DNA of 64,000 nt from NCBI RefSeq assembly GCF_002849715.1, contig NZ_CP018863.1, forward strand, positions 1,426,001-1,490,000, given 5' to 3'. Shown in pieces: positions 34,837 through 43,974 of the stretch; the first letter of the stretch is position 1, and the number at the start of each line of letters is the position of its first letter. Source of the stretch: Arthrobacter crystallopoietes. GTDB taxonomy: Bacteria > Actinomycetota > Actinomycetes > Actinomycetales > Micrococcaceae. The position numbers and the translations under genes are program-made. The notes below the pieces were generated by a model. The model made no database searches. It was not told the DNA's origin and saw only the letters and a program-made list of their open reading frames with translations.

Positions 34837-35892
34837 TTAACTCCAAGGGTCCCAGCTTCGCAGTTGATCACGCGCACGATCCATCGCAACTTCCCAGATT
34901 TGAGCCTCGGCCCAATCTGGCTTTTTCGGTGCATCCCAAGATGGTAAAGGCCTCGGGCCGCTCGCCCCTTGATTGTCAAAGTTTGCCGCCTGAGCGACGA
35001 TCCCATGACCCTGGACTTCGACTCCGCTCTTCGTGATCACCCATCCCTCGGTGACAAACTCGAGAAAAGGGTCACCGGATTGCCACGCCGACTCTTCCCC
35101 CCGCCGAGCTGAAACCGCATCACGAAGTGCCCGCTGCAGGTGCCTAAAGGCGGGCTCTATTTTCATACGGCGCGTCTCTGCGCCAAATCCTGCCCTCACC
35201 ATCTCCTCCATAAGTTCATGGAAAATTTGTGCAGGATCCTCGTTTCTATCCCATGACACTATGACTAGGGGTGCACCAATGCGATTACGGGAGGCTTGCA
35301 CGACGTACTCTACGTCCAAGCCTTCATCCTGGCCGCCTCCCTCTTCGTTTCGCCATCCAGGCCGGAAGCGAAATGTAACCCGTGGTGCAGTGGGTTCGAG
35401 ACCCGTGGGGACTGTAAGACCTTTTCCAGTAATCGCTCCGATCTCATAAGCAGTTCTGAGCGCGGAGAACACGGAATCATGCGAGGCGTCTTCGCTAAGT
35501 GAGGCTATGGTTTCAACATCTGCTTTTTCCTGCTCAGCACGTTGTCTAGTCAGACGTTCTTCCAGATCAGAGATGCGTGCAGAGAGTCTTTCATTAGCTT
35601 CGTTCCGAGCAGCAGCAGTTTGAGTAACGGCATTCGTTGCAGCCGCGATTGCAACCTTGCCAGCCTCTTTGACGAAACGACGTTCTAACCAAAACAGCAC
35701 ACCGGCTAACAGAATCGAGGTGCCGACATTGACCAGCACACCAGACCAAAAGCCCGAAAGCGCGTTCTCGTCACTTTGAATAATTGACCAACCCCAGCCG
35801 ATAGCGGCACATCCGGCACCCGCACAGGCAACGATCCAAATCCAGTTGATTTTTCCGGCTTGCTTCGAACTGCTTTTGAGATTAGAGGTCAC
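34837..35892 (-). CDS. Membrane-anchored coiled-coil protein of unknown function
   Basis: 351 residues. Two membrane segments near the N-terminus (WIWIVACAGAGCAAIGWGW and GVLVNVGTSILLAGVLFWL), then a coiled coil (about 85-130: NEANERLSARISDLEERLTR), then a soluble domain of about 200 residues with strands such as PRVTFRFRPG and APLVIVSWDR. This layout, membrane anchor plus coil plus cytosolic sensor/effector-like domain, occurs in several uncharacterised defence-type proteins, but no family is recognised. Start GTG or ATG near 35892 is tentative. Confidence 0.7.
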   Translation of the reverse strand: MTSNLKSSSKQAGKINWIWIVACAGAGCAAIGWGWSIIQSDENALSGFWSGVLVNVGTSILLAGVLFWLERRFVKEAGKVAIAAATNAVTQTAAARNEANERLSARISDLEERLTRQRAEQEKADVETIASLSEDASHDSVFSALRTAYEIGAITGKGLTVPTGLEPTAPRVTFRFRPGWRNEEGGGQDEGLDVEYVVQASRNRIGAPLVIVSWDRNEDPAQIFHELMEEMVRAGFGAETRRMKIEPAFRHLQRALRDAVSARRGEESAWQSGDPFLEFVTEGWVITKSGVEVQGHGIVAQAANFDNQGASGPRPLPSWDAPKKPDWAEAQIWEVAMDRARDQLRSWDPWS

Positions 35893-36380
35893 TCTTTCAG
35901 CTTAGAACGTGGAAACATTCGTCTCGCCCAGAGCAGTACTGGGCGGACGTGGCAGCCGCCGTTAACTGCGCATACGTTTGGTTGGCATCTCTAGGCAAAG
36001 CTCGTCATGCTGCGACTAAGGGACTAGATTTCGCAGTGCGGTTCTGCTCCTGATTGTGACGAGAATTCTAGCTCTCAACGGACGACCCGAGCTTGCCTGC
36101 ACAAAGGATCGTTTTTGATTCCCGACAGGCTCCTCCTCGCACTCGTCGAGCTTGCGCCAAGCAGCAGCTCTTCAAGCCTCTAGTTGGGCAGCACTAGGAC
36201 CAGCAGCCGCCCTCATCAGCGGTGGCAGTACGGGAACTCCGCTTAGTTCGTCCGTCATCTCATTCGACACGAATATGAAATGCCCGCACAGCTGCTCCGC
36301 GATCAAGGGCTTCTCGAATAGTGGCGATACCCGGCCATCCTGTGCCTTACCGGGCCAAACTTATCGTTCGTGAGGCGAAG
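35893..36380. other. Intergenic region
   Basis: About 490 bp, lower in GC than its surroundings. No supported gene or tRNA; frames present lack starts with ribosome-binding sites. Confidence 0.4.
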
Positions 36381-37223
36381 TCAGTAGAGTGCGATGGCAT
36401 CTACAACGATGGCCGGACCTGTGATGTGGCTATGGACGTTCTCGGATGGCAGGTCGAGTTCAAACTGTTTCACCATGCCTCTAACCACGTCTTCCACCTG
36501 CGTCATGAGCTTGCGCCGCAGAAGGTACTCCCAATCATGCAGCAGCCATGCCTCCGCGCTCAGAAATCCGTCATCGCCGCCGGGCACTAGCGCCGACACA
36601 GTACCGAGGACTCGCATATCGCCCTCGACCCTATTCGCGGAGGCTGTACCAATGAAATGGTCGGGACGGACATTCACGTAGACCTTCTGCAGCAGTCGCG
36701 ATCCGGTCATTTCCAGCAAGATCGGGATAGGCAACAGTTCGTTGCGCAGATACACCTGATTTAACTGCTCGGCCACTGGAAGGTCGTTTGCGTCCAGGTC
36801 GAAGATCGCCTCCAGATCGCCTTCGACGGTATCCATGAGCCGGCGGAAGATGAAGAACATTTTCCCCGCCAGACTGGCCGCAGTGATGTAAGTCAGACCT
36901 TCAATCTCGACTAGGTCGTCCTTCCCGAGTACAGCATTGCCATCAAGGTTGATTTTGACCGCGTCGGCCTTGATTAACGAGTCAATGACCTTGCTAACTG
37001 TGGCCTTTTCCTTCGGCTCCAAGCTATAGCTCGTCTGGTGCTCGACGTCAGTTCCTGCGGAGGCATCTAGCCCGAGACCGGACATACCGATTTTGCCTCC
37101 GCCAGTCCGTTTCCGGATGGTCCTCTCTACGATGTCCTCCTGCCGGGGCAACTCGATGTCGTGGTACTCCGCCTGAGCGAGCAAAGTTTCGCTGTCAAGA
37201 TAAATAGGTGATCTAAGCGCCAT
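36381..37223 (-). CDS. DUF6414-like protein
   Basis: 280 residues from ATG 37223; a longer frame to 37283 has no better ribosome-binding site. N-terminal SPIYLDSETLLAQAEYHDIE, a Gly-rich segment, then KEKATVSKVIDSLIKADAV and a short beta segment (DLVEIEGLTYITAASLAGKMF). This order matches what I know of DUF6414 proteins: a 'YLD...l' start, a variable Gly/Ser-rich loop and a lipid/membrane-like mid segment. DUF6414 is found beside defence and mobile genes; function unknown. Assignment is moderate. Confidence 0.6.
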   Translation of the reverse strand: MALRSPIYLDSETLLAQAEYHDIELPRQEDIVERTIRKRTGGGKIGMSGLGLDASAGTDVEHQTSYSLEPKEKATVSKVIDSLIKADAVKINLDGNAVLGKDDLVEIEGLTYITAASLAGKMFFIFRRLMDTVEGDLEAIFDLDANDLPVAEQLNQVYLRNELLPIPILLEMTGSRLLQKVYVNVRPDHFIGTASANRVEGDMRVLGTVSALVPGGDDGFLSAEAWLLHDWEYLLRRKLMTQVEDVVRGMVKQFELDLPSENVHSHITGPAIVVDAIALY

Positions 37224-37523
37224 AAAGCCATTGTCGCAAGAATCACCGACAATATCCCGATGCCCCCTTCCCCAAAAAAGCATTTATCAGAAAAGCCCGT
37301 CACGTGCGATGTTAGTGGCATCTAAAGCCCCTCCAAAGCTCCCTGCCCTGCCAAGGAAACTTGTTAGGAATGCCCGAGGAAGCAGCAGGTTCCAACCAAA
37401 ATTCTGGAAGACACGACTAATGACCGTTTAATGTCTGATTAATATCGTGCTGCAACTGTTGACTTCGATTGTCGCTTCGTAGTGCTCCATAGCATTGCGT
37501 ACGGGAACGTGTATTTTTGGCAC
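37224..37523. other. Divergent intergenic region
   Basis: 300 bp, AT-rich between 37420 and 37450 (TTTAATGTCTGATTAATAT), which probably includes promoters for both flanking genes. Confidence 0.4.
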
Positions 37524-38615
37524 ATGGCTCTAAACGACCCCCTAAGCATTCAGCACATTAACGTCGAGGCATCGCCAGCTACGTCGGAGGCGGTTGAGGA
37601 TCTGCTCAAAGAGCATTACTACCGTGTAGACCCTGCAGAGTACTTCGAACGTCGGCTGTGGGGCATCATCGCCCTGGCCGAACTCGAACCGGGTTCCATC
37701 AAGTGGGACCCTAAGGACACGACCTCTCTGTTCGGACAGTTCAAAGCAATCTTAAGAGACAAGAAGTTTGCGCTAGATGTTCCTCCTGGGACCACTCTTA
37801 ACAGCAAAACCATGGCTTCGATTGAGTCCTACACCCTGATGCAGCACGTAATCGAAACCGCTCTGCGGCTATTTGTCGCAGGTCAGGAAAGAGTCACAGG
37901 GAACAGCCCGATGACCACGCTGTTAAACATGCGACAAGCTGCGGATCTTAGGGAGCCGATAAAGCCTCTCCTTGGCGCGAGAGCTCGGAACGTAGTGGAG
38001 AGCGTGATGTTTCCGGCGGAGCTTCACCATGAGGAATCTGAACACTCGAAACAGCTCATGCGACGACACTTGGATTTCCTGACAGCCTGGCTCACGTTCT
38101 TTGCCCGGTTTTACTCAGAAGGCGACTTCAACGGCGCCCAGGGGAACAACCAGCTGAAGCACGGGGCCACTACTTCTCCCCGTGATGATCTCGCGGTCGC
38201 GTTGCATCTTGCCGATGCTCCACCAAAATCGCTCAGTGCTAAGGAATGGAGTGATGCTTCGGCGATAATCAACGCGGAAGCGATCACATATGTGATGCAG
38301 CATCGTGCAGGAAGCAATAAGATTCCTGGATTAATATTGCGAACAGACAATTCCGATCCGGCTACTAATCTGGGAATCAGTCAGGTTGGGATCAGTATCG
38401 TAAGGTCGCTATGGCAAATGTCCCGGGTCGTGGCCTACCCTCTCACAGAAGGGAACTACGATTTCGATTACTCCCCCATGCCGGATGAGCTCTTCGCCGC
38501 CACTACAAAACCACCACGTTCCATCATGCAAACACTTCTGCAAGCGTCTTCTAAGCCCAAGAAACAATCAGTCACTGCGCGTAGAAAAAAATTGTCCGGA
38601 AATCATCGTCGCTGA
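37524..38615 (+). CDS. Unknown protein with NNQLKHG motif
   Basis: 363 residues from ATG 37524 (GTG 37482 adds 14 residues). Mostly helical. Residues around 230 read GAQGNNQLKHGATT; an N-x-x-K-H-G motif is common in large HEPN-like helical domains, where the Asn-Lys-His-Gly turn is conserved. The C-terminus is basic (KKQSVTARRKK). No membrane segment. Unrecognised; lies divergent from the DUF6414-like gene. Confidence 0.65.
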   Translation: MALNDPLSIQHINVEASPATSEAVEDLLKEHYYRVDPAEYFERRLWGIIALAELEPGSIKWDPKDTTSLFGQFKAILRDKKFALDVPPGTTLNSKTMASIESYTLMQHVIETALRLFVAGQERVTGNSPMTTLLNMRQAADLREPIKPLLGARARNVVESVMFPAELHHEESEHSKQLMRRHLDFLTAWLTFFARFYSEGDFNGAQGNNQLKHGATTSPRDDLAVALHLADAPPKSLSAKEWSDASAIINAEAITYVMQHRAGSNKIPGLILRTDNSDPATNLGISQVGISIVRSLWQMSRVVAYPLTEGNYDFDYSPMPDELFAATTKPPRSIMQTLLQASSKPKKQSVTARRKKLSGNHRR

Positions 38616-38736
38616 TTTGCCCTTTTTCCGTTACCGCGGCTGCACGGGCATCTATGACGTTCTAAGCACACCCAGTTCTTGGACTGCCTCCAGCCGCATA
38701 GCTTGACCATGCCCGGCAGAGAGAAGCGTGGCGGTT

Positions 38737-39543
38737 CTAGAGCGGCTCATTGCTAGATGTCCGGAATTTTCGCGGTGGTCGATAGGCGCGTGCTAGGCCC
38801 GCTAAAAAGCTACTAGATGGACGGTAATACACCTGCCTGTGAGCTTGTGCAACCTGTGCACGATTCATATAGAAGGCAAACTCGCCTTGCACGGGCACGT
38901 CAGAGGGGGATTCTGACGCACCGCGATCAAGCATCGCCAATGCCTTTGGGCCAAGGGGCATGAGAATCGCGGTGGCCTCATACAGAGGCACTCGGTGCAT
39001 GGGGTGCATGTTTGGTCCGATTCCAATTGCCGGACAATCCCCCAAAAGAAACTCAACATCGGTGTCCGTATGATGAACTGACACTCGGCTTCCAGCTAGA
39101 TAGCGGCGCGTTTCATGAAAGACCTCTTCAATCCATTCTTGGAAGAGCTCGCCCGAAGCTTCGGTTTGATTCAGGTCAGCCAACACCTCGGTTGCGATAT
39201 TTCCCAGAATGGCAGGAGCATCCAGGTGAAGACCGTGTTTAGCAAGTGCCAACTGCTTCAGCTTGTCCTGGTCCTCAAACACGTGATGCTTTGCCGCTGA
39301 GACGGCATTGTCATGGATTCGCCGGCTTTCGATACTGCGTGCGAAATGAAGGGCAACGCAGTCAGCAATGGTTTTATAGTGCTCCGGCGACTGGGCTAGA
39401 GTGCCGGCATCCAACGATGTGAACACCGCCGGAAGGTGGCTTTCCACGCTCTGCCAAAGTTCTTCTGCCTCTTGAGACCGGTGCTTCACAAAGTTCGGCA
39501 CAAATCCAATTGCCTTAGGCGAGCGTTGTTTGGTCCTGCCAGT
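38737..39543 (-). pseudogene. DUF4238 gene, 5' end removed by IS256-family element
   Basis: The best internal start (GTG 39501) gives 254 residues, but the frame is open further upstream to the IS boundary and reads TGRTKQRSPKAIGFVPNF, which is the normal interior of DUF4238 before its '...EKDFY' step. The family N-terminus (HYVPxFYLRxF-type) is absent and would lie where the IS now is. The family core is present: TDVEFLLGDCPAIGIG and ILMPLGPKALAMLDRG. DUF4238 proteins are common in defence-rich regions; function unknown. Probably inactive, unless expressed from the internal GTG. Confidence 0.75.
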
Positions 39544-40925
39544 GGGACTGTCCGATAGACGGTGTGTGGGGTCCGGCGGTATTCATTAGTTGGAGGTTCT
39601 CTCGAACCGACCCGCGAAGGTGATCGCGAACGCGTTGAGCGCAGGCTTCCACCTCATCACCCAGCGTGCCCGGCCTCCGCCGGTAGGGTCAAGAGACCTG
39701 GTGACCAGGTAGAGGCATTTCAGAGCAGCGGCCTCGTTGGGGAAGTGCCCGCGCGCCCTCACCGCCCGCCGGTAGCGGGCATTGATCGACTCGATCGCGT
39801 TCGTCGTGCAGATCACCCGCCGGATCTCCACGTCGTACTCCAGGAACGGCACAAACTCCGCCCATGCGGATTCCCAGAGCTGCACGATGGCTGGATACCG
39901 TTGGCCCCACTCGGCTTTGAATTCGTCGAACCTGTCCTTCGCGGCCTGCTCACTGGGTGCGGTGTAGACCGGCTTGAGCGCCTTGACGATCCCGTCGCGG
40001 TGCTGCCGGCCGGCGTAGCGGAAGCTGTTGCGGATCAGGTGCACAATGCACTGCTGCACCACCGTTCGCTCCCAGGTGGTCGTGATCGCCTCCGGCAGCC
40101 CTTTGAGCCCGTCGCAGACGGCGATGAGCACGTCTTCCACACCCCGGTTCTTCAGCTCGGAGAAGACCTGCAGCCAGAACCGGGCGCCTTCGGCGCCGTC
40201 GCCGGCCCAGATGCCCAGGATTTCCCGCTCCCCATTGGTGGTCACGCCCATGACGACGTAGAACGGGGTGTTGCGTACCTGGCCGTCGCGGACCTTGACC
40301 ACGATCGCATCGACGAAGATCACCGGGTAGATCGGATCCAGCGGGCGGGCGGACCACTCAGCCAGCTCACCGGCGACCTTCTCCGTAATCCGGCTGATGG
40401 TGTCCTTGGAGACCTTGGCCCCGTAAACCTCCTCGAAGTGCGCAGCGATCTCCCCGGTCGTCAAACCCCGGGCGCTCAGGGAGAGCACGATCTGATCGAT
40501 TCCGTCCAAGCGCCGTTTCCGCTTGGGCACGATCACCGGCTCGAAGGATCCCTCACGGTCCCGCGGCACCTCGATCTCCACCGGCCCGATCTCGGTCAAT
40601 ACGGTCTTGGATCGGGTGCCATTGCGCATGTTGGCCGCGATCGGAGTCTCGCCGTGCTCGTGGCCGAGGTGCTCGGTCAGTTCCGCTTCCAGCGCAGTCT
40701 CGAGCACGTTTTTCGTGAGCTGGTTCAGCAGACCGCCGGGGCCCACCAGGCTCACGCCCTGTTCCTTGGCCTGCGCGAGCAACTGCTCGGCGAGCTCCTT
40801 CTGATCGATGATCTCTCCCGTCACGGGATCGATCATCGCCTCTGTCATCTCGGTCGTGAACTCTGACACGCCCGTCTCCTTTCGGATTAGGCCGGGCCAT
40901 CACACACCGTTCTTCTTACAGTCCC
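39544..40925 (-). mobile_element. IS256-family insertion sequence
   Basis: 1382 bp. Imperfect terminal inverted repeats: left GGGACTGTCCGATAGACGGT and right, read inward, GGGACTGTAAGAAGAACGGT, both continuing GTGTG. Contains one intact transposase. The 8-bp flanks (left CTGCCAGT, right TAAATAAC) do not match, so no target duplication is visible; IS-mediated deletion at one side is likely. The left end cuts the DUF4238 gene. Confidence 0.88.
39586..40869 (-). CDS. IS256-family (mutator-type) transposase
   Basis: 427 residues, full length. DDE residues appear in VIFVDAIVVK (first Asp), IAVCDGLKGLPEAI (second Asp) and NAIESINARYRR (Glu). Start GTG 40869 with GGAGAC upstream. No frameshift seen, so the element is probably still active. 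Confidence 0.95.
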   Translation of the reverse strand: MSEFTTEMTEAMIDPVTGEIIDQKELAEQLLAQAKEQGVSLVGPGGLLNQLTKNVLETALEAELTEHLGHEHGETPIAANMRNGTRSKTVLTEIGPVEIEVPRDREGSFEPVIVPKRKRRLDGIDQIVLSLSARGLTTGEIAAHFEEVYGAKVSKDTISRITEKVAGELAEWSARPLDPIYPVIFVDAIVVKVRDGQVRNTPFYVVMGVTTNGEREILGIWAGDGAEGARFWLQVFSELKNRGVEDVLIAVCDGLKGLPEAITTTWERTVVQQCIVHLIRNSFRYAGRQHRDGIVKALKPVYTAPSEQAAKDRFDEFKAEWGQRYPAIVQLWESAWAEFVPFLEYDVEIRRVICTTNAIESINARYRRAVRARGHFPNEAAALKCLYLVTRSLDPTGGGRARWVMRWKPALNAFAITFAGRFERTSN

Positions 40926-41110
40926 TAAATAACGGCGCATATGACAGGTCCCTGCTATTGGGAGTCTCTCTCAATTGGTTTGAGCGGCTGTAGCAGCGGT
41001 CATGGAGGGAGCTACGTCAAAGCAGCTTGAGCCTTTCGTTGGGGCGTGCAGGAGCACGGTCCGAAGGTTCACCAGGCAGGGGACGCCTAGCCATAAAGTT
41101 TGAGGGGAAA

Positions 41111-41344
41111 ATGGATTCCATGAGCACGACCACGGCACAGAAGAAGATCACGGCCACCACGGCTGAGGAAGCGCAGCGGTTACTCGACATCGTGGTGGAT
41201 GAACTGCGGCGCCTTGCCGTAGCGGAGGGAACGCATGGCATCTTGGTCACAAAGACCGGACCGGGTCAATTCTCCGTCGAGCTGAGCGAAAACGTGCCGT
41301 ACGGCATCACAGAAGAAGCCATAGCGGACCATACTGACGTCTGA
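41111..41344 (+). CDS. Small protein of unknown function
   Basis: 77 residues from ATG 41111, just after GAGGGG. Helical part EEAQRLLDIVVDELRRLAVAEG followed by a strand-rich part ILVTKTGPGQFSVELSENVP, an alpha-beta arrangement like small regulatory or toxin-partner proteins. No named family. Alternative start ATG 41120 has better spacing from the GAGGGG. Confidence 0.65.
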   Translation: MDSMSTTTAQKKITATTAEEAQRLLDIVVDELRRLAVAEGTHGILVTKTGPGQFSVELSENVPYGITEEAIADHTDV

Positions 41345-41809
41345 ACAGCTCCTGGTTAGAGGACCTCCGCAGCCAAGCTTCTCGAGGCGCAGAATGTCAC
41401 GCTGCCGTCCATATACTCAGGCCGGCGCTGCTCGGCGTCGACGTCCTGCACGAGGAGGCTTTCACTGCTTCTGACGTGCGGGAGTTGCCGGGCAATCTTG
41501 GATGCGGCGCCGGTTGATGTAAATACCCAATTTCGGGGTTGTTGGCTTGTTTTGGCAGGCCTACTGTTACAGACACACCGCAGAAGCACGGTGTAGGGGC
41601 AAGCTCTTTGGGGAGGGCTTCACCAGTTGAAGCAAACTGGAACTGCGTAGATAACGAGCCGGTCCGGGTGATGCCGCGACCGGTCTTCGCGCAACACGAA
41701 ACGGCACGCGAGGATGCGCGCCGGGGGCCTGTGCCGTTTTCAGGGAAACGAGGCGAACGCCCGAGGGGTTCGCTGTGCCCGGCAAAAGCCAGGAAGTAAA
41801 AAAGTCATC
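41345..41809. other. Intergenic region ahead of Asp/Arg-repeat secreted protein
   Basis: About 465 bp. No supported gene; frames crossing it lack starts. An AGGAAG lies 13 bp before the next start codon. Confidence 0.4.
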
Positions 41810-42427
41810 ATGAAAAAGTCAATTACGTGGCGCCTGTTTACTCTGATCACAGGTACGCTGCTCGGACTCCTCGCGGGACTGGGAATTGCAGCACCAGCCA
41901 GCGCAGAGAGCGGATCGGCCACCGTTGCGGATAAACCTGACAGAGATCATAGACGCGATAGGGACCGTGATCATCGGGATTGGGACCGGGATCGGGACAA
42001 TCGCGACCGTGATCATCGGGACCGTGACCGGGACCGGGACCGCGACCGGGACCATCGTGACCGGGACCGGGACCGCGACCGGGACCATCGTGACCGGGAC
42101 CGGGATCGGGATCATCGCGACCGTGACCGCGACCGCGGTAATAACGATGCTGATTTGGAAATCGACAGGCTCGGTAACAGGGGTGTCGAGGTTACTGGCG
42201 AAGACTACGAAGAGGACCAAAGGGTAACCGTCTACCTCGTCCGTAACGGTCATGTCGTAGAGCGGGAACGCGTTTGGCTGGACGATGGTGACGAAGACTT
42301 CACTGTCGAGTTCCGTGACCTGCGTTGCGGCCGTTACGTGGCCTTCACCCATAGTGATGAGGAAGGCTGGGTCCGTAGCGACGATTCGGTCCGGATCTGC
42401 AACCGCGACGACAACGGCAAGCACTAA
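41810..42427 (+). CDS. Small secreted protein with Asp/Arg/His repeat region
   Basis: 205 residues from ATG 41810. Signal peptide MKKSITWRLFTLITGTLLG and an APASAES cleavage region. Residues about 45-115 are almost only Asp, Arg and His (DRDRDRDHRDRDR pattern), then a C-terminal domain of about 90 residues paralogous to the protein at 33892 (GEDYEEDQRVTVYLVRNG, LRCGRYVAFTHSDEEGWV, final Cys). The repeat region is near charge-neutral but extremely polar, while the C-domain is acidic. Located 140 bp from the diaminobutyrate aminotransferase gene and convergent with it. Function unknown; surface or extracellular. Confidence 0.82.
   Translation: MKKSITWRLFTLITGTLLGLLAGLGIAAPASAESGSATVADKPDRDHRRDRDRDHRDWDRDRDNRDRDHRDRDRDRDRDRDHRDRDRDRDRDHRDRDRDRDHRDRDRDRGNNDADLEIDRLGNRGVEVTGEDYEEDQRVTVYLVRNGHVVERERVWLDDGDEDFTVEFRDLRCGRYVAFTHSDEEGWVRSDDSVRICNRDDNGKH
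42025..42117 (+). repeat. 33-bp tandem repeat coding for an 11-residue D/R/H unit
   Basis: Two exact copies (42025-42057 and 42058-42090) and a shorter degenerate third copy to 42117. A wider GACCGGGAC-type periodicity runs from about 41944 to 42140. Such arrays expand and contract by slippage. Confidence 0.9.
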
Positions 42428-42464
42428 CCGGGATCGAACGAGAGCACAGCGCGTGAGGGTGCGG

Positions 42465-42497
42465 GTGGAGGACCGGGCGATCGCCGCGGTCCTCCAC
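42465..42497. terminator. Terminator between convergent secreted protein and aminotransferase
   Basis: Arms GTGGAGGACCG / CGGTCCTCCAC enclosing the palindrome GGCGATCGCC; TCTT follows on the plus strand. Confidence 0.7.
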
Positions 42498-42566
42498 TCT
42501 TGTCGGCCGGTAAACCCCGTGAGCTGAAGACGGGAGCCCACCAACGTTGGGCCGGATGCGCCTGGT

Positions 42567-43946
42567 TTAGTCCACGGTCGTACCGGGCACCAGCGTTTCG
42601 ATAGCATTGATCAGGATCCGGCAGGCTGTCTCGACGACATCGGCTGTCACGTTCAGCGGCGGCAGCATACGGACTACGCATCCGTTCCGGCCGCCGGTTT
42701 CGAGGATCAGTCCGAGGCGAAGCACCTGTTCCTGGACCGAGAGCGCCAAGTCGCCGGCTGGCGTCCCGGTTGACGGGTCCTGCAGCTCGATGCCCCACAT
42801 CAGTCCCCGGCCGCGGACCTCGCGTACCCACGGCAGCGACTCGAGCGGAGCAAGGAGGCCGGCTACCTGCTCCCCGCGTTCGCGGACGTTGTCCAGCACT
42901 CCGTCCCGCTGGATGATGTGGACGGCTTCTGCTCCGGTGGCGAAGGCCAGCTGGTTGCCGCGGAAGGTTCCGGTGTGGGCTGCGGGTGCCCAGGTATCCA
43001 GGGAAGCCTCGTACATGATCAGGGCTACCGGGGTGCCGATGCCGCTCAATGCTTTCGACGCGATGATGACGTCCGGTTCGATCCCGTACTGCTCGAAGGC
43101 GAACCAGGTTCCGGTCCTGCCGCAGCCGGTCTGTACTTCGTCGACGATGAGCGGGATCTCCAGCTGCCGCGTCAGTTGCCGCAGCCGCTGGACGAACTCG
43201 AGCCGGGCGGGGATCACTCCGCCTTCGCCCTGGATCATTTCCACGATGACCGCGGCCGGAAGCGGGATGCCGCCGTTGCTGTCATGGAGGGAGTTCTCCA
43301 GGTAGCCGATGCAGTTGATGGCACAGGTCTCGGGGCTCAGGTTCACGGGGCACCGCGAGCAGTAGGAGTAGGGGAAGAAGTGCACTCCGGGCATGCCGTT
43401 GGCTACCGGCCGCTTTTGCTCGACGAGGCCGGTCAGGGCCATGGCGGCGGCGCTGCTGCCGTGGAAACCGCCTTGGAAGGAGATGATTTCGGAGCGTCCG
43501 GTCGCTGTCTTGCACAGTTTGATCGCTGCGTCGACGGCATTCGCCCCGGTCGGTCCGCAGAAGTGCATCTTCATGCGGTCCCGCATGCCGAGCGGCAGCA
43601 TGGACAGCTGTGCTTCGATAAAGGCGTCCTTGACCGGGGTCGGAAAATCCAGTCCGTGGGCCAAGGTGCCCAGTTGGCGTCTGGCGATCTCGACGAGTTC
43701 CGGGTGGTTGTGACCGAGTGAGAGGACGCCGGCGCCGGCAAGGAAATCGATGAAGACGTTCCCGTCGAGGTCACGGACAAATGATCCTGCGGCGTCGGCG
43801 ATCGCGATCGGCAGGTGCCGGGGGTAGGCGCGCGCATTCGACTCGCGCTTTTCCTGCCGGGAGAGCAGTTCGGCCGATTTCGGTCCGGGCAACGGGCCCG
43901 TAACGGAAGGGCGGGTGTAATTCAGAGGTTCCATTTGCAGGGTCAT
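42567..43946 (-). CDS. dat: Diaminobutyrate--2-oxoglutarate aminotransferase
   Basis: 459 residues from ATG 43946 (GGAGC upstream; a GTG at 43985 is the alternative). Class III PLP aminotransferase making 2,4-diaminobutyrate from aspartate semialdehyde, with glutamate as donor. Seen: the Dat/EctB signature FCGPTGANAVDAAIKLCKTA, the Dat-type insert YSYCSRCPVNL, the PLP Asp in LIVDEVQTGCGRTG, the catalytic Lys in ASKALSGIGTPVAL and HTGTFRGNQLAF. The Cys-rich insert resembles siderophore-type Dat enzymes more than EctB; no ectoine synthase is nearby. It follows the aspartokinase by 28 bp, so aspartyl phosphate supply and Dab formation are one operon. Confidence 0.9.
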   Translation of the reverse strand: MTLQMEPLNYTRPSVTGPLPGPKSAELLSRQEKRESNARAYPRHLPIAIADAAGSFVRDLDGNVFIDFLAGAGVLSLGHNHPELVEIARRQLGTLAHGLDFPTPVKDAFIEAQLSMLPLGMRDRMKMHFCGPTGANAVDAAIKLCKTATGRSEIISFQGGFHGSSAAAMALTGLVEQKRPVANGMPGVHFFPYSYCSRCPVNLSPETCAINCIGYLENSLHDSNGGIPLPAAVIVEMIQGEGGVIPARLEFVQRLRQLTRQLEIPLIVDEVQTGCGRTGTWFAFEQYGIEPDVIIASKALSGIGTPVALIMYEASLDTWAPAAHTGTFRGNQLAFATGAEAVHIIQRDGVLDNVRERGEQVAGLLAPLESLPWVREVRGRGLMWGIELQDPSTGTPAGDLALSVQEQVLRLGLILETGGRNGCVVRMLPPLNVTADVVETACRILINAIETLVPGTTVD

Positions 43947-43974
43947 GATTGCTCCGATTGCAGGGCCAGGTGTT

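Noticed and set aside
36050..36150. Possible tRNA-like segment
   Set aside because: No cloverleaf with a proper acceptor stem, anticodon arm and TTC loop could be drawn.
39562..40866. Long plus-strand frame over the IS256 element
   Set aside because: It is the exact shadow of the transposase on the other strand; low-complexity translation and no ribosome-binding site.
41944..42140. Repeat array as CRISPR
   Set aside because: Repeats are contiguous with no spacers and keep a coding frame of a secreted protein.
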